Source: Strigamia acuminata
Taxonomy: Eukaryota > Arthropoda > Chilopoda > Geophilomorpha > Linotaeniidae
Assembly (NCBI GenBank): GCA_949358305.1
Contig: CASHSZ010000070.1
Location: 124,001-188,000, forward strand
Length of the DNA: 64,000 nucleotides
Direction: 5' to 3'
A program made the translations under genes and the position numbers. This document shows, one piece after another, positions 21,976 to 35,705 of the stretch (positions within the stretch are counted from its first letter, which is position 1; each line of letters opens with the position of its first letter). The notes beneath the pieces were generated by a model. That model worked only from the letters and a program-made list of their open reading frames with translations. It had not been told where the DNA came from and did no database searches.

Positions 21976-24900
21976 GCTAATGCTACGGTCGACGGCGATT
22001 CGCATGCGCTATCCGCTGCATCAAACCCCAAATACCGATAAAAAATCGCAGAAAACACTAATCCCGACCCAAAAACCGCCAAAATTACCCTCAACACACG
22101 CCAACAACCTTCCACCACTTAAATTACACCGGAAAAAAACAATTTCAAACCGAAAAATCAACAAAAAAGGCCAAAAAAATATTGCAAACAAAGAGAAAAG
22201 ATCAATTATCGAGGCAAATCCCCACCACAAAACAACGCATCGCCGGTATACACTTAAGCGTACAGTGCACAACACTACTGTTTATTTTCAATGATCCAAT
22301 AAATAAAATTTGAAACAAAGTTGAGTGGAATTGTACGTTTCTTGTATATTAAAGTTTTTATTTTGTTTGTTTACACTTAATTTTTTTTTTCCATCATAGA
22401 ATGGCGACTCGATACTTTTGTAGCTCGAATTCACTTCGTAAACGTGGTCGGTGTTCATCACGCGTCAATGCGCTCGTGCAATAGTATAGGCGCGCATACG
22501 ATTTGATGCGCGCAAAACTTGCAAAACTTGCACGGAATTTGGGCAATTTTTGACAAATTTCAGCAGATTTTTGCCTGTATTTGACAAATTTCAGAAGATT
22601 TTTGCCTATATTTGACAAATTTCAGAAGATTTCCTCAATCCTCAAACATTTGCTGAAATTTCTCATAAAATTTCTAAAATTAATTGAAATTTGTCTGAAA
22701 TTTGTCTGGAATTTGTCAAATATTGTCAAAAATCCGTGGAAATTTGTCAAATACTGGCAAAAATCCATGTAAATTTGTCAAAAATTGCCATAATTCGGTG
22801 CAAATTGTGTTAGATATTGGAAAAATTTATTTTAACGCTTCCAACGCGCCAGTAAATCGCGCGTGCACACGCATGGATTTTTCGTCATAGTTGGATGCGC
22901 GCAAACCTCACGTAACTTGCGCCAAAATTTGGCAATTTTGGACAAATTTCAGCAGATTTTTGCCAGTATTTGACAAATTTCCACTGATTTTTGACAATAT
23001 TTGACCCAACAACTGCGCCACGTTCCAGGCGCCGGTTTAGGCATTTTAGACCCGTTTTAGACCGTTTTAGATGGCGAAAACGTTCTCTCCATCATTTTCT
23101 ACCCCTGGGTGAGGTTTTCAGCGTTCATGATTGATGAAAAAGCTGTTTTCTAACTAGCTGTCCCATTGCTAGTTTTGGCGTCAGGTTTTAGCAACCTTCC
23201 GATCCGTTCTCTGTCGTCTGCACGACCTCCAAGACCGTTTTAGGGTTAATTTGAGTCAAATAATTCATTCTGGGGGTTGTTTTGGGTTTTTTACAAGTGT
23301 GTTTTTGTAGTTTTTATTGGTTTCAAACATTGTCAATTCTTTATACAAGTGTAACTTTCATTTCTCTGTATTTTGAGAACTTTGCATTGCAGCAAAGTTC
23401 ATTTCTTGCCCCTTAATTATTGTGTAATTGTTGGTTTTCAAGCCCGTTTTTTAACAATAACTTTATTTGAAGTGCCTATTGTTTCAGGCACGTGCTTCCA
23501 CGTGCCTTTTATTGTTGAGCAATTTCTTGGGCAGTTGCGCTCCTGTTGCTAGCATTGCCGCGCGTTCTCCGCGCGCGTACTCGCGTTTCGCATCACACAC
23601 ATTCGGATTCGATGGCCTATCGCGGCGGCACATTGTGTGGCATAGCGCGGCACGTTGCAATTGCTAATGCTACGGTCGACGGCGATTCGCATGCGCTATC
23701 CGCTGCATCAAACCCCAAATCCCGACCCAAAAACCGCCAAAATTACCCTCAACACACGCCAACAACCTTCCACCACTTAAATTACACCGGAAAAAAACAA
23801 TTTCAAACCGAAAAATCAACAAAAAAGGCCAAAAAAATATTGCAAACAAAGAGAAAAGATCAATTATCGAGGCAAATCCCCACCACAAAACAACGCATCG
23901 CCGGTATACACTTAAGCGTACAGTGCACAACACTACTGTTTATTTTCAATGATCCAATAAATAAAATTTGAAACAAAGTTGAGTGGAATTGTACGTTTCT
24001 TGTATATTAAAGTTTTTATTTTGTTTGTTTACACTTAATTTTTTTTTTCCATCATAGAATGGCGACTCGATACTTTTGTAGCTCGAATTCACTTCGTAAA
24101 CGTGGTCGGTGTTCATCACGCGTCAATGCGCTCGTGCAATAGTATAGGCGCGCGTACGATTTGATGCGCGCAAAACTTGCAAAACTTGCACGGAATTTGG
24201 GCAATTTTTGACAAATTTCAGCAGATTTTTGCCTGTATTTGACAAATTTCAGAAGATTTTTGCCTATATTTGACAAATTTCAGAAGATTTCCTCAATCCT
24301 CAAACATTTGCTGAAATTTCTCATAAAATTTCTAAAATTAATTGAAATTTGTCTGAAATTTGTCTGGAATTTGTCAAATATTGTCAAAAATCCGTGGAAA
24401 TTTGTCAAATACTGGCAAAAATCCATGTAAATTTGTCAAAAATTGCCATAATTCGGTGCAAATTGTGTTAGATATTGGAAAAATTTATTTTAACGCTTCC
24501 AACGCGCCAGTAAATCGCGCGTGCACACGCATGGATTTTTCGTCATAGTTGGATGCGCGCAAACCTCACGTAACTTGCGCCAAAATTTGGCAATTTTGGA
24601 CAAATTTCAGCAGATTTTTGCCAGTATTTGACAAATTTCCACTGATTTTTGACAATATTTGACCCAACAACTGCGCCACGTTCCAGGCGCCGGTTTAGGC
24701 ATTTTAGACCCGTTTTAGACCGTTTTAGATGGCGAAAACGTTCTCTCCATCATTTTCTACCCCTGGGTGAGGTTTTCAGCGTTCATGATTGATGAAAAAG
24801 CTGTTTTCTAACTAGCTGTCCCATTGCTAGTTTTGGCGTCAGGTTTTAGCAACCTTCCGATCCGTTCTCTGTCGTCTGCACGACCTCCAAGACCGTTTTA

Positions 24901-27900
24901 GGGTTAATTTGAGTCAAATAATTCATTCTGGGGGTTGTTTTGGGTTTTTTACAAGTGTGTTTTTGTAGTTTTTATTGGTTTCAAACATTGTCAATTCTTT
25001 ATACAAGTGTAACTTTCATTTCTCTGTATTTTGAGAACTTTGCATTGCAGCAAAGTTCATTTCTTGCCCCTTAATTATTGTGTAATTGTTGGTTTTCAAG
25101 CCCGTTTTTTAACAATAACTTTATTTGAAGTGCCTATTGTTTCAGGCACGTGCTTCCACGTGCCTTTTATTGTTGAGCAATTTCTTGGGCAGTTGCGCTC
25201 CTGTTGCTAGCATTGCCGCGCGTTCTCCGCGCGCGTACTCGCGTTTCGCATCACACACATTCGGATTCGATGGCCTATCGCGGCGGCACATTGTGTGGCA
25301 TAGCGCGGCACGTTGCAATTGCTAATGCTACGGTCGACGGCGATTCGCATGCGCTATCCGCTGCATCAAACCCCAAATCCCGACCCAAAAACCGCCAAAA
25401 TTACCCTCAACACACGCCAACAACCTTCCACCACTTAAATTACACCGGAAAAAAACAATTTCAAACCGAAAAATCAACAAAAAAGGCCAAAAAAATATTG
25501 CAAACAAAGAGAAAAGATCAATTATCGAGGCAAATCCCCACCACAAAACAACGCATCGCCGGTATACACTTAAGCGTACAGTGCACAACACTACTGTTTA
25601 TTTTCAATGATCCAATAAATAAAATTTGAAACAAAGTTGAGTGGAATTGTACGTTTCTTGTATATTAAAGTTTTTATTTTGTTTGTTTACACTTAATTTT
25701 TTTTTTCCATCATAGAATGGCGACTCGATACTTTTGTAGCTCGAATTCACTTCGTAAACGTGGTCGGTGTTCATCACGCGTCAATGCGCTCGTGCAATAG
25801 TATAGGCGCGCGTACGATTTGATGCGCGCAAAACTTGCAAAACTTGCACGGAATTTGGGCAATTTTTGACAAATTTCAGCAGATTTTTGCCTGTATTTGA
25901 CAAATTTCAGAAGATTTTTGCCTATATTTGACAAATTTCAGAAGATTTCCTCAATCCTCAAACATTTGCTGAAATTTCTCATAAAATTTCTAAAATTAAT
26001 TGAAATTTGTCTGAAATTTGTCTGGAATTTGTCAAATATTGTCAAAAATCCGTGGAAATTTGTCAAATACTGGCAAAAATCCATGTAAATTTGTCAAAAA
26101 TTGCCATAATTCGGTGCAAATTGTGTTAGATATTGGAAAAATTTATTTTAACGCTTCCAACGCGCCAGTAAATCGCGCGTGCACACGCATGGATTTTTCG
26201 TCATAGTTGGATGCGCGCAAACCTCACGTAACTTGCGCCAAAATTTGGCAATTTTGGACAAATTTCAGCAGATTTTTGCCAGTATTTGACAAATTTCCAC
26301 TGATTTTTGACAATATTTGACCCAACAACTGCGCCACGTTCCAGGCGCCGGTTTAGGCATTTTAGACCCGTTTTAGACCGTTTTAGATGGCGAAAACGTT
26401 CTCTCCATCATTTTCTACCCCTGGGTGAGGTTTTCAGCGTTCATGATTGATGAAAAAGCTGTTTTCTAACTAGCTGTCCCATTGCTAGTTTTGGCGTCAG
26501 GTTTTAGCAACCTTCCGATCCGTTCTCTGTCGTCTGCACGACCTCCAAGACCGTTTTAGGGTTAATTTGAGTCAAATAATTCATTCTGGGGGTTGTTTTG
26601 GGTTTTTTACAAGTGTGTTTTTGTAGTTTTTATTGGTTTCAAACATTGTCAATTCTTTATACAAGTGTAACTTTCATTTCTCTGTATTTTGAGAACTTTG
26701 CATTGCAGCAAAGTTCATTTCTTGCCCCTTAATTATTGTGTAATTGTTGGTTTTCAAGCCCGTTTTTTAACAATAACTTTATTTGAAGTGCCTATTGTTT
26801 CAGGCACGTGCTTCCACGTGCCTTTTATTGTTGAGCAATTTCTTGGGCAGTTGCGCTCCTGTTGCTAGCATTGCCGCGCGTTCTCCGCGCGCGTACTCGC
26901 GTTTCGCATCACACACATTCGGATTCGATGGCCTATCGCGGCGGCACATTGTGTGGCATAGCGCGGCACGTTGCAATTGCTAATGCTACGGTCGACGGCG
27001 ATTCGCATGCGCTATCCGCTGCATCAAACCCCAAATCCCGACCCAAAAACCGCCAAAATTACCCTCAACACACGCCAACAACCTTCCACCACTTAAATTA
27101 CACCGGAAAAAAACAATTTCAAACCGAAAAATCAACAAAAAAGGCCAAAAAAATATTGCAAACAAAGAGAAAAGATCAATTATCGAGGCAAATCCCCACC
27201 ACAAAACAACGCATCGCCGGTATACACTTAAGCGTACAGTGCACAACACTACTGTTTATTTTCAATGATCCAATAAATAAAATTTGAAACAAAGTTGAGT
27301 GGAATTGTACGTTTCTTGTATATTAAAGTTTTTATTTTGTTTGTTTACACTTAATTTTTTTTTTCCATCATAGAATGGCGACTCGATACTTTTGTAGCTC
27401 GAATTCACTTCGTAAACGTGGTCGGTGTTCATCACGCGTCAATGCGCTCGTGCAATAGTATAGACGCGCGTACGATTTGATGCGCGCAAAACTTGCAAAA
27501 CTTGCACGGAATTTGGGCAATTTTTGACAAATTTCAGCAGATTTTTGCCTGTATTTGACAAATTTCAGAAGATTTTTGCCTATATTTGACAAATTTCAGA
27601 AGATTTCCTCAATCCTCAAACATTTGCTGAAATTTCTCATAAAATTTCTAAAATTAATTGAAATTTGTCTGAAATTTGTCTGGAATTTGTCAAATATTGT
27701 CAAAAATCCGTAGAAATTTGTCAAATACTGGCAAAAATCCATGTAAATTTGTCAAAAATTGCCATAATTCGGTGCAAATTGTGTTAGATATTGGAAAAAT
27801 TTATTTTAACGCTTCCAACGCGCCAGTAAATCGCGCGTGCACACGCATGGATTTTTCGTCATAGTTGGATGCGCGCAAACCTCACGTAACTTGCGCCAAA

Positions 27901-28638
27901 ATTTGGCAATTTTGGACAAATTTCAGCAGATTTTTGCCAGTATTTGACAAATTTCCACTGATTTTTGACAATATTTGACCCAACAACTGCGCCACGTTCC
28001 AGGCGCCGGTTTAGGCATTTTAGACCCGTTTTAGACCGTTTTAGATGGCGAAAACGTTCTCTCCATCATTTTCTACCCCTGGGTGAGGTTTTCAGCGTTC
28101 ATGATTGATGAAAAAGCTGTTTTCTAACTAGCTGTCCCATAGCTAGTTTTGGTGTCAGGTTTTAGCAACCTTCCGATCCGTTCTCTGTCGTCTGCACGAC
28201 CTCCAAGACCGTTTTAGGGTTAATTTGAGTCAAATAATTCATTCTGGGGGTTGTTTTGGGTTTTTTACAAGTGTGTTTTTGTAGTTTTTATTGGTTTCAA
28301 ACATTGTCAATTCTTTATACAAGTGTAACTTTCATTTCTCTGTATTTTGAGAACTTTGCATTGCAGCAAAGTTCATTTCTTGCCCCTTAATTATTGTGTA
28401 ATTGTTGGTTTTCAAGCCCGTTTTTTAACAATAACTTTATTTGAAGTGCCTATTGTTTCAGGCACGTGCTTCCACGTGCCTTTTATTGTTGAGCAATTTC
28501 TTGGGCAGTTGCGCTCCTGTTGCTAGCATTGCCGCGCGTTCTCCGCGCGCGTACTCGCGCGTTTCGCATCACACACATTCGGGTTCAATGGCCTATCGCG
28601 GCGGCACATTGTGTGGCATAGCGCGGCACGTTGCAATT
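21976..28638 (+). repeat. R tandem array, copy 2 (four units)
   Basis: Units: 21976-23662 (first type, with the 29-bp insertion), 23663-25320, 25321-26978 (both middle type) and 26979-28638 (last type). The last type is marked by TAGACGCGCG, CCGTAGAAA and CATAGCTAG variants shared with the last unit of copies 1 and 3. Differences in unit number between copies lie only in the middle type, which fits unequal exchange within the array. Confidence 0.92.
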
Positions 28639-28690
28639 ACGTGACGTGGCACGTTGCTGTTACGTGACGCGATAGCCAGTATTTAAGCAG
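28636..28690 (+). promoter_or_regulatory. Promoter-like site, left side, copy 2
   Basis: Same sequence as at 10191 at an 18,445-bp offset: two TTACGTGAC motifs and TATTTAAG, directed into the S1 and 540-bp core. Confidence 0.4.
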
Positions 28691-28745
28691 GGGATTCCAT
28701 CATCGTTTACACAAATGCGCATTGCAACGTGGAGGCGCATTCGAG

Positions 28746-29435
28746 TCCTTTTCCCAAGCGTTGAAAAAGGACAAAACTCGTATTCGATTCGAAAGCGAAT
28801 CGAATACGATTTTTGTCCTTTTTCAACGCAAAATTGTATTCGATTCGCTTTCGAATCGAATACGAGTTTTGCCCTTCTTCAACGCGAAATCGTATTCGAC
28901 TCGCTTTCGAGTCGAATGCGAATTTTTCCCTTCTTCAACGCGAAATCGTATTCGACTCGCTTTCGAGTCGAATGCGAATTTTGCCCTTCTTCAACGCGAA
29001 ATCGTATTCGACTCGTTTTCGAGTCGAGTACGAATTTTGCCCTTCTTCAACGCGAAATCGTATTCGACTCGTTTTCGAGTCGAATGCGAATTCGTATTCG
29101 ACTCGTTTTCGAGTCGAGTACGAATTTTGCCCTTCTTCAACGCGAAATCGTATTCGACTCGTTTTCGAGTCGAATGCGAATTTTGCCCTTCTTCAACGCG
29201 AAATCGTATTCGACTCGTTTTCGAGTCGAGTACGAATTTTGCCCTTCTTCAACGCGAAATCGTATTCGACTCGTTTTCGAGTCGAGTACGAATTTTGCCC
29301 TTCTTCAACGCGAAATCGTATTCGACTCGTTTTCGAGTCGAATGCGAATTTTGCCCTTCTTCAACGCAAAATCGTATTCGCCTCGTTTTCGAGTCGAATG
29401 CGAATTCGTATTCGACTCGTTTTCGAGTCGAGTAC
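28746..29435 (+). repeat. S1 left block, copy 2
   Basis: Matches the 10301-10990 block at an 18,445-bp offset, including the same variant hairpins and the same two linker-less junctions. Confidence 0.9.
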
Positions 29436-32400
29436 GAGATAGTCGATGACCCGTTCCCGGACTTTGACTCGTACGACTCGTATTCGAGATGTATTCGAGA
29501 TGTATTCGAATCGTATTCGAGTCGCATTCGAGATGGTCGATGATTTCCACTCGCTCGTATACGCGTTGTATACGAGCTCGTATTTTGATCGTAATCGTAA
29601 ACGAATCGTTTACAAGTCGTATACAAGTTGTATACGACGTGTATACACCTCGTATACGAACGAAGTTTGGAAAATCCACCGGATACTTACTACGACATGA
29701 AAACACATAGTAGTCACATACGTCTTATTTGGAAATTGTGTTTTCACAAACTTCGTTCGTATACGAGGTGTATACACGTCGTATACGACTTGTATACGAC
29801 TTGTAAACGATTCGTTTACGATTACGATCAAAATACGAGCTCGTATACAACGCGTATACGAGCGAGTGGAAATCATCGACCATCTCGAATACGACTCGAA
29901 TTCGATTCGAATACGATTCGAATTCGATTCGAATACGAATACGATCAAAATACGAACTCGTAACAACTCGAATACGAGATAGTCGATGACCCGTTCCCGG
30001 ACTTTGACTCGTACGACTCGTATTCGAGATGTATTCGAGATGTATTCGAATCGTATTCGAGTCGCATTCGAGATGGTCGATGATTTCCACTCGCTCGTAT
30101 ACGCGTTGTATACGAGCTCGTATTTTGATCGTAATCGTAAACGAATCGTTTACAAGTCGTATACAAGTCGTATACGACGTGTATACACCTCGTATACGAA
30201 CGAAGTTTGGAAAATCCACCGGATACTTACTACGACATGAAAACACATAGTAGTCACATACGTCTTATTTGGAAATTGTGTTTTCACAAACTTCGTTCGT
30301 ATACGAGGTGTATACATGTCGTATACGACTTGTATACGACTTGTAAACGATTCGTTTACGATTACGATCAAAATACGAGCTCGTATACAACGCGTATACG
30401 AGCGAGTGGAAATCATCGACCATCTCGAATACGACTCGAATTCGATTCGAATACGATTCGAATTCGATTCGAATACGAATACGATCAAAATACGAACTCG
30501 TAACAACTCGAATACGAGATAGTCGATGACCCGTTCCCGGACTTTGACTCGTACGACTCGTATTCGAGATGTATTCGAGATGTATTCGAATCGTATTCGA
30601 GTCGCATTCGAGATGGTCGATGATTTCCACTCGCTCGTATACGCGTTGTATACGAGCTCGTATTTTGATCGTAATCGTAAACGAATCGTTTACAAGTCGT
30701 ATACAAGTCGTATACGACGTGTATACACCTCGTATACGAACGAAGTTTGGAAAATCCACCGGATACTTACTACGACATGAAAACACATAGTAGTCACATA
30801 CGTCTTATTTGGAAATTGTGTTTTCACAAACTTCGTTCGTATACGAGGTGTATACACGTCGTATACGACTTGTATACGACTTGTAAACGATTCGTTTACG
30901 ATTACGATCAAAATACGAGCTCGTATACAACGCGTATACGAGCGAGTGGAAATCATCGACCATCTCGAATACGACTCGAATTCGATTCGAATACGATTCG
31001 AATTCGATTCGAATACGAATACGATCAAAATACGAACTCGTAACAACTCGAATACGAGATAGTCGATGACCCGTTCCCGGACTTTGACTCGTACGACTCG
31101 TATTCGAGATGTATTCGAGATGTATTCGAATCGTATTCGAGTCGCATTCGAGATGGTCGATGATTTCCACTCGCTCGTATACGCGTTGTATACGAGCTCG
31201 TATTTTGATCGTAATCGTAAACGAATCGTTTACAAGTCGTATACAAGTTGTATACGACGTGTATACACCTCGTATACGAACGAAGTTTGGAAAATCCACC
31301 GGATACTTACTACGACATGAAAACACATAGTAGTCACATACGTCTTATTTGGAAATTGTGTTTTCACAAACTTCGTTCGTATACGAGGTGTATACACGTC
31401 GTATACGACTTGTATACGACTTGTAAACGATTCGTTTACGATTACGATCAAAATACGAGCTCGTATACAACGCGTATACGAGCGAGTGGAAATCATCGAC
31501 CATCTCGAATACGACTCGAATTCGATTCGAATACGATTCGAATTCGATTCGAATACGAATACGATCAAAATACGAACTCGTAACAACTCGAATACGAGAT
31601 AGTCGATGACCCGTTCCCGGACTTTGACTCGTACGACTCGTATTCGAGATGTATTCGAGATGTATTCGAATCGTATTCGAGTCGCATTCGAGATGGTCGA
31701 TGATTTCCACTCGCTCGTATACGCGTTGTATACGAGCTCGTATTTTGATCGTAATCGTAAACGAATCGTTTACAAGTCGTATACAAGTCGTATACGACGT
31801 GTATACACCTCGTATACGAACGAAGTTTGGAAAATCCACCGGATACTTACTACGACATGAAAACACATAGTAGTCACATACGTCTTATTTGGAAATTGTG
31901 TTTTCACAAACTTCGTTCGTATACGAGGTGTATACATGTCGTATACGACTTGTATACGACTTGTAAACGATTCGTTTACGATTACGATCAAAATACGAGC
32001 TCGTATACAACGCGTATACGAGCGAGTGGAAATCATCGACCATCTCGAATACGACTCGAATTCGATTCGAATACGATTCGAATTCGATTCGAATACGAAT
32101 ACGATCAAAATACGAACTCGTAACAACTCGAATACGAGATAGTCGATGACCCGTTCCCGGACTTTGACTCGTACGACTCGTATTCGAGATGTATTCGAGA
32201 TGTATTCGAATCGTATTCGAGTCGCATTCGAGATGGTCGATGATTTCCACTCGCTCGTATACGCGTTGTATACGAGCTCGTATTTTGATCGTAATCGTAA
32301 ACGAATCGTTTACAAGTCGTATACAAGTCGTATACGACGTGTATACACCTCGTATACGAACGAAGTTTGGAAAATCCACCGGATACTTACTACGACATGA

Positions 32401-35018
32401 AAACACATAGTAGTCACATACGTCTTATTTGGAAATTGTGTTTTCACAAACTTCGTTCGTATACGAGGTGTATACACGTCGTATACGACTTGTATACGAC
32501 TTGTAAACGATTCGTTTACGATTACGATCAAAATACGAGCTCGTATACAACGCGTATACGAGCGAGTGGAAATCATCGACCATCTCGAATACGACTCGAA
32601 TTCGATTCGAATACGATTCGAATTCGATTCGAATACGAATACGATCAAAATACGAACTCGTAACAACTCGAATACGAGATAGTCGATGACCCGTTCCCGG
32701 ACTTTGACTCGTACGACTCGTATTCGAGATGTATTCGAGATGTATTCGAATCGTATTCGAGTCGCATTCGAGATGGTCGATGATTTCCACTCGCTCGTAT
32801 ACGCGTTGTATACGAGCTCGTATTTTGATCGTAATCGTAAACGAATCGTTTACAAGTCGTATACAAGTTGTATACGACGTGTATACACCTCGTATACGAA
32901 CGAAGTTTGGAAAATCCACCGGATACTTACTACGACATGAAAACACATAGTAGTCACATACGTCTTATTTGGAAATTGTGTTTTCACAAACTTCGTTCGT
33001 ATACGAGGTGTATACACGTCGTATACGACTTGTATACGACTTGTAAACGATTCGTTTACGATTACGATCAAAATACGAGCTCGTATACAACGCGTATACG
33101 AGCGAGTGGAAATCATCGACCATCTCGAATGCGACTCGAATACGATTCGAATACATCTCGAATACATCTCGAATACGAGTCGTACGAGTCAAAGTCCGGG
33201 AACGGGTCATCGACTATCTCGTATTCGAGTTGTTACGAGTTCGTATTTTGATCGTATTCGTATTCGAATCGAATTCGAATCGTATTCGAATCGAATTCGA
33301 GTCGTATTCGAGATGGTCGATGATTTCCACTCGCTCGTATACGCGTTGTATACGAGCTCGTATTTTGATCGTAATCGTAAACGAATCGTTTACAAGTCGT
33401 ATACAAGTCGTATACGACGTGTATACACCTCGTATACGAACGAAGTTTGTGAAAACACAATTTCCAAATAAGACGTATGTGACTACTATGTGTTTTCATG
33501 TCGTAGTAAGTATCCGGTGGATTTTCCAAACTTCGTTCGTATACGAGGTGTATACACGTCGTATACGACTTGTATACGACTTGTAAACGATTCGTTTACG
33601 ATTACGATCAAAATACGAGCTCGTATACAACGCGTATACGAGCGAGTGGAAATCATCGACCATCTCGAATGCGACTCGAATACGATTCGAATACATCTCG
33701 AATACATCTCGAATACGAGTCGTACGAGTCAAAGTCCGGGAACGGGTCATCGACTATCTCGTATTCGAGTTGTTACGAGTTCGTATTTTGATCGTATTCG
33801 TATTCGAATCGAATTCGAATCGTATTCGAATCGAATTCGAGTCGTATTCGAGATGGTCGATGATTTCCACTCGCTCGTATACGCGTTGTATACGAGCTCG
33901 TATTTTGATCGTAATCGTAAACGAATCGTTTACAAGTCGTATACAAGTCGTATACGACATGTATACACCTCGTATACGAACGAAGTTTGTGAAAACACAA
34001 TTTCCAAATAAGACGTATGTGACTACTATGTGTTTTCATGTCGTAGTAAGTATCCGGTGGATTTTCCAAACTTCGTTCGTATACGAGGTGTATACACGTC
34101 GTATACGACTTGTATACGACTTGTAAACGATTCGTTTACGATTACGATCAAAATACGAGCTCGTATACAACGCGTATACGAGCGAGTGGAAATCATCGAC
34201 CATCTCGAATGCGACTCGAATACGATTCGAATACATCTCGAATACATCTCGAATACGAGTCGTACGAGTCAAAGTCCGGGAACGGGTCATCGACTATCTC
34301 GTATTCGAGTTGTTACGAGTTCGTATTTTGATCGTATTCGTATTCGAATCGAATTCGAATCGTATTCGAATCGAATACTAATCGAATTCGAGTCGTATTC
34401 GAGATGGTCGATGATTTCCACTCGCTCGTATACGCGTTGTATACGAGCTCGTATTTTGATCGTAATCGTAAACGAATCGTTTACAAGTCGTATACAAGTC
34501 GTATACGACGTGTATACACCTCGTATACGAACGAAGTTTGTGAAAACACAATTTCCAAATAAGACGTATGTGACTACTATGTGTTTTCATGTCGTAGTAA
34601 GTGTCCGGTGGATTTTCCAAACTTCGTTCGTATACGACGTGTATACACCTCGTATACGAACGAAGTTTGTGAAAACACAATTTCCAAATAAGACGTATGT
34701 GACTACTATGTGTTTTCATGTCGTAGTAAGTGTCCGGTGGATTTTCCAAACTTCGTTCGTATACGAGGTGTATACACGTCGTATACGACTTGTATACGAC
34801 TTGTAAACGATTCGTTTACGATTACGATCAAAATACGAGCTCGTATACAACGCGTATACGAGCGAGTGGAAATCATCGACCATCTCGAATACGACTCGAA
34901 TTCGATTCGTATTCGATTCGAATACGATTCGAATTCGATTCGAATACGAATACGATCAAAATACGAACTCGTAACAACTCGAATACGAATCAAAGTCCGG
35001 GAAACAAAAATCGACCAT
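29436..35018. repeat. 540-bp core satellite array, copy 2
   Basis: Same length and layout as copy 1. C is forward at 29669, 30209, 30749, 31289, 31829, 32369 and 32909, and reversed at 33449, 33989, 34540 and 34669. J is forward at 29885 through 32585 (six) and reversed at 33125, 33665 and 34205. The only structural difference from copy 1 that I find is the first full J: forward here, reversed at 11440. Diagnostic variants AGTTG (29627, 31247, 32867) and GACATG or its complement (30316, 31936) recur every 1,620 bp. Confidence 0.93.
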
Positions 35019-35595
35019 CTCGTATACGATTCGAAAGCGAATCGAATACGATTTCGCGTTGAAGAAGGGCAAAATTCGTACTCGACTCGAAAACGAGTCG
35101 AATACGATTTCGCGTTGAAGAAGGGCAAAACTCGTATTCGATTCGAAAGCGAGTCGAATACGATTTCGCGTTGAAGAAGGGCAAAATTCGCATTCGACTC
35201 GAAAACGAGTCGAATACGATTTCGCTTTGAAGAAGGGCAAAATTCGTACTCGACTCGAAAACGAGTCGAATACGATTTCGCGTTGAAGAAGGGCAAAATT
35301 CGCATTCGACTCGAAAGCGAGTCGAATACGATTTCGCGTTGAAGAAGGGAAAAATTCGCATTCGACTCGAAAGCGAGTCGAATACGATTTCGCGTTGAAG
35401 AAGGGCAAAATTCGCATCCGACTCGAAAGCGAGTCGAATACGATTTCGCGTTGAAGAAGGGCAAAATTCGCATTCGATTCGAAAGCGAATCGCATACGAT
35501 TTCGCGTTGAAAAAGGACAAAACTCGTATTCGATTCGAAAGCGAATCGCATACGATTTCGCGTTGAAAAAGGACAAATTTCGCTTGGGAAAAGGA
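35019..35595 (-). repeat. S1 right block (inverted), copy 2
   Basis: Same as 16574-17150 at an 18,445-bp offset. Confidence 0.9.
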
Positions 35596-35653
35596 CTCGA
35601 ATGCGCCTCCACGTTGCAATGCGCATTTGTGTAAACGATGATGGAATCCCCTG

Positions 35654-35705
35654 CTTAAATACTGGCTATCGCGTCACGTAACAGCAACGTGCCACGTCAC
35701 GTAAT
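35654..35705 (-). promoter_or_regulatory. Promoter-like site, right side, copy 2
   Basis: Same mirrored arrangement as 17209-17260. Confidence 0.4.
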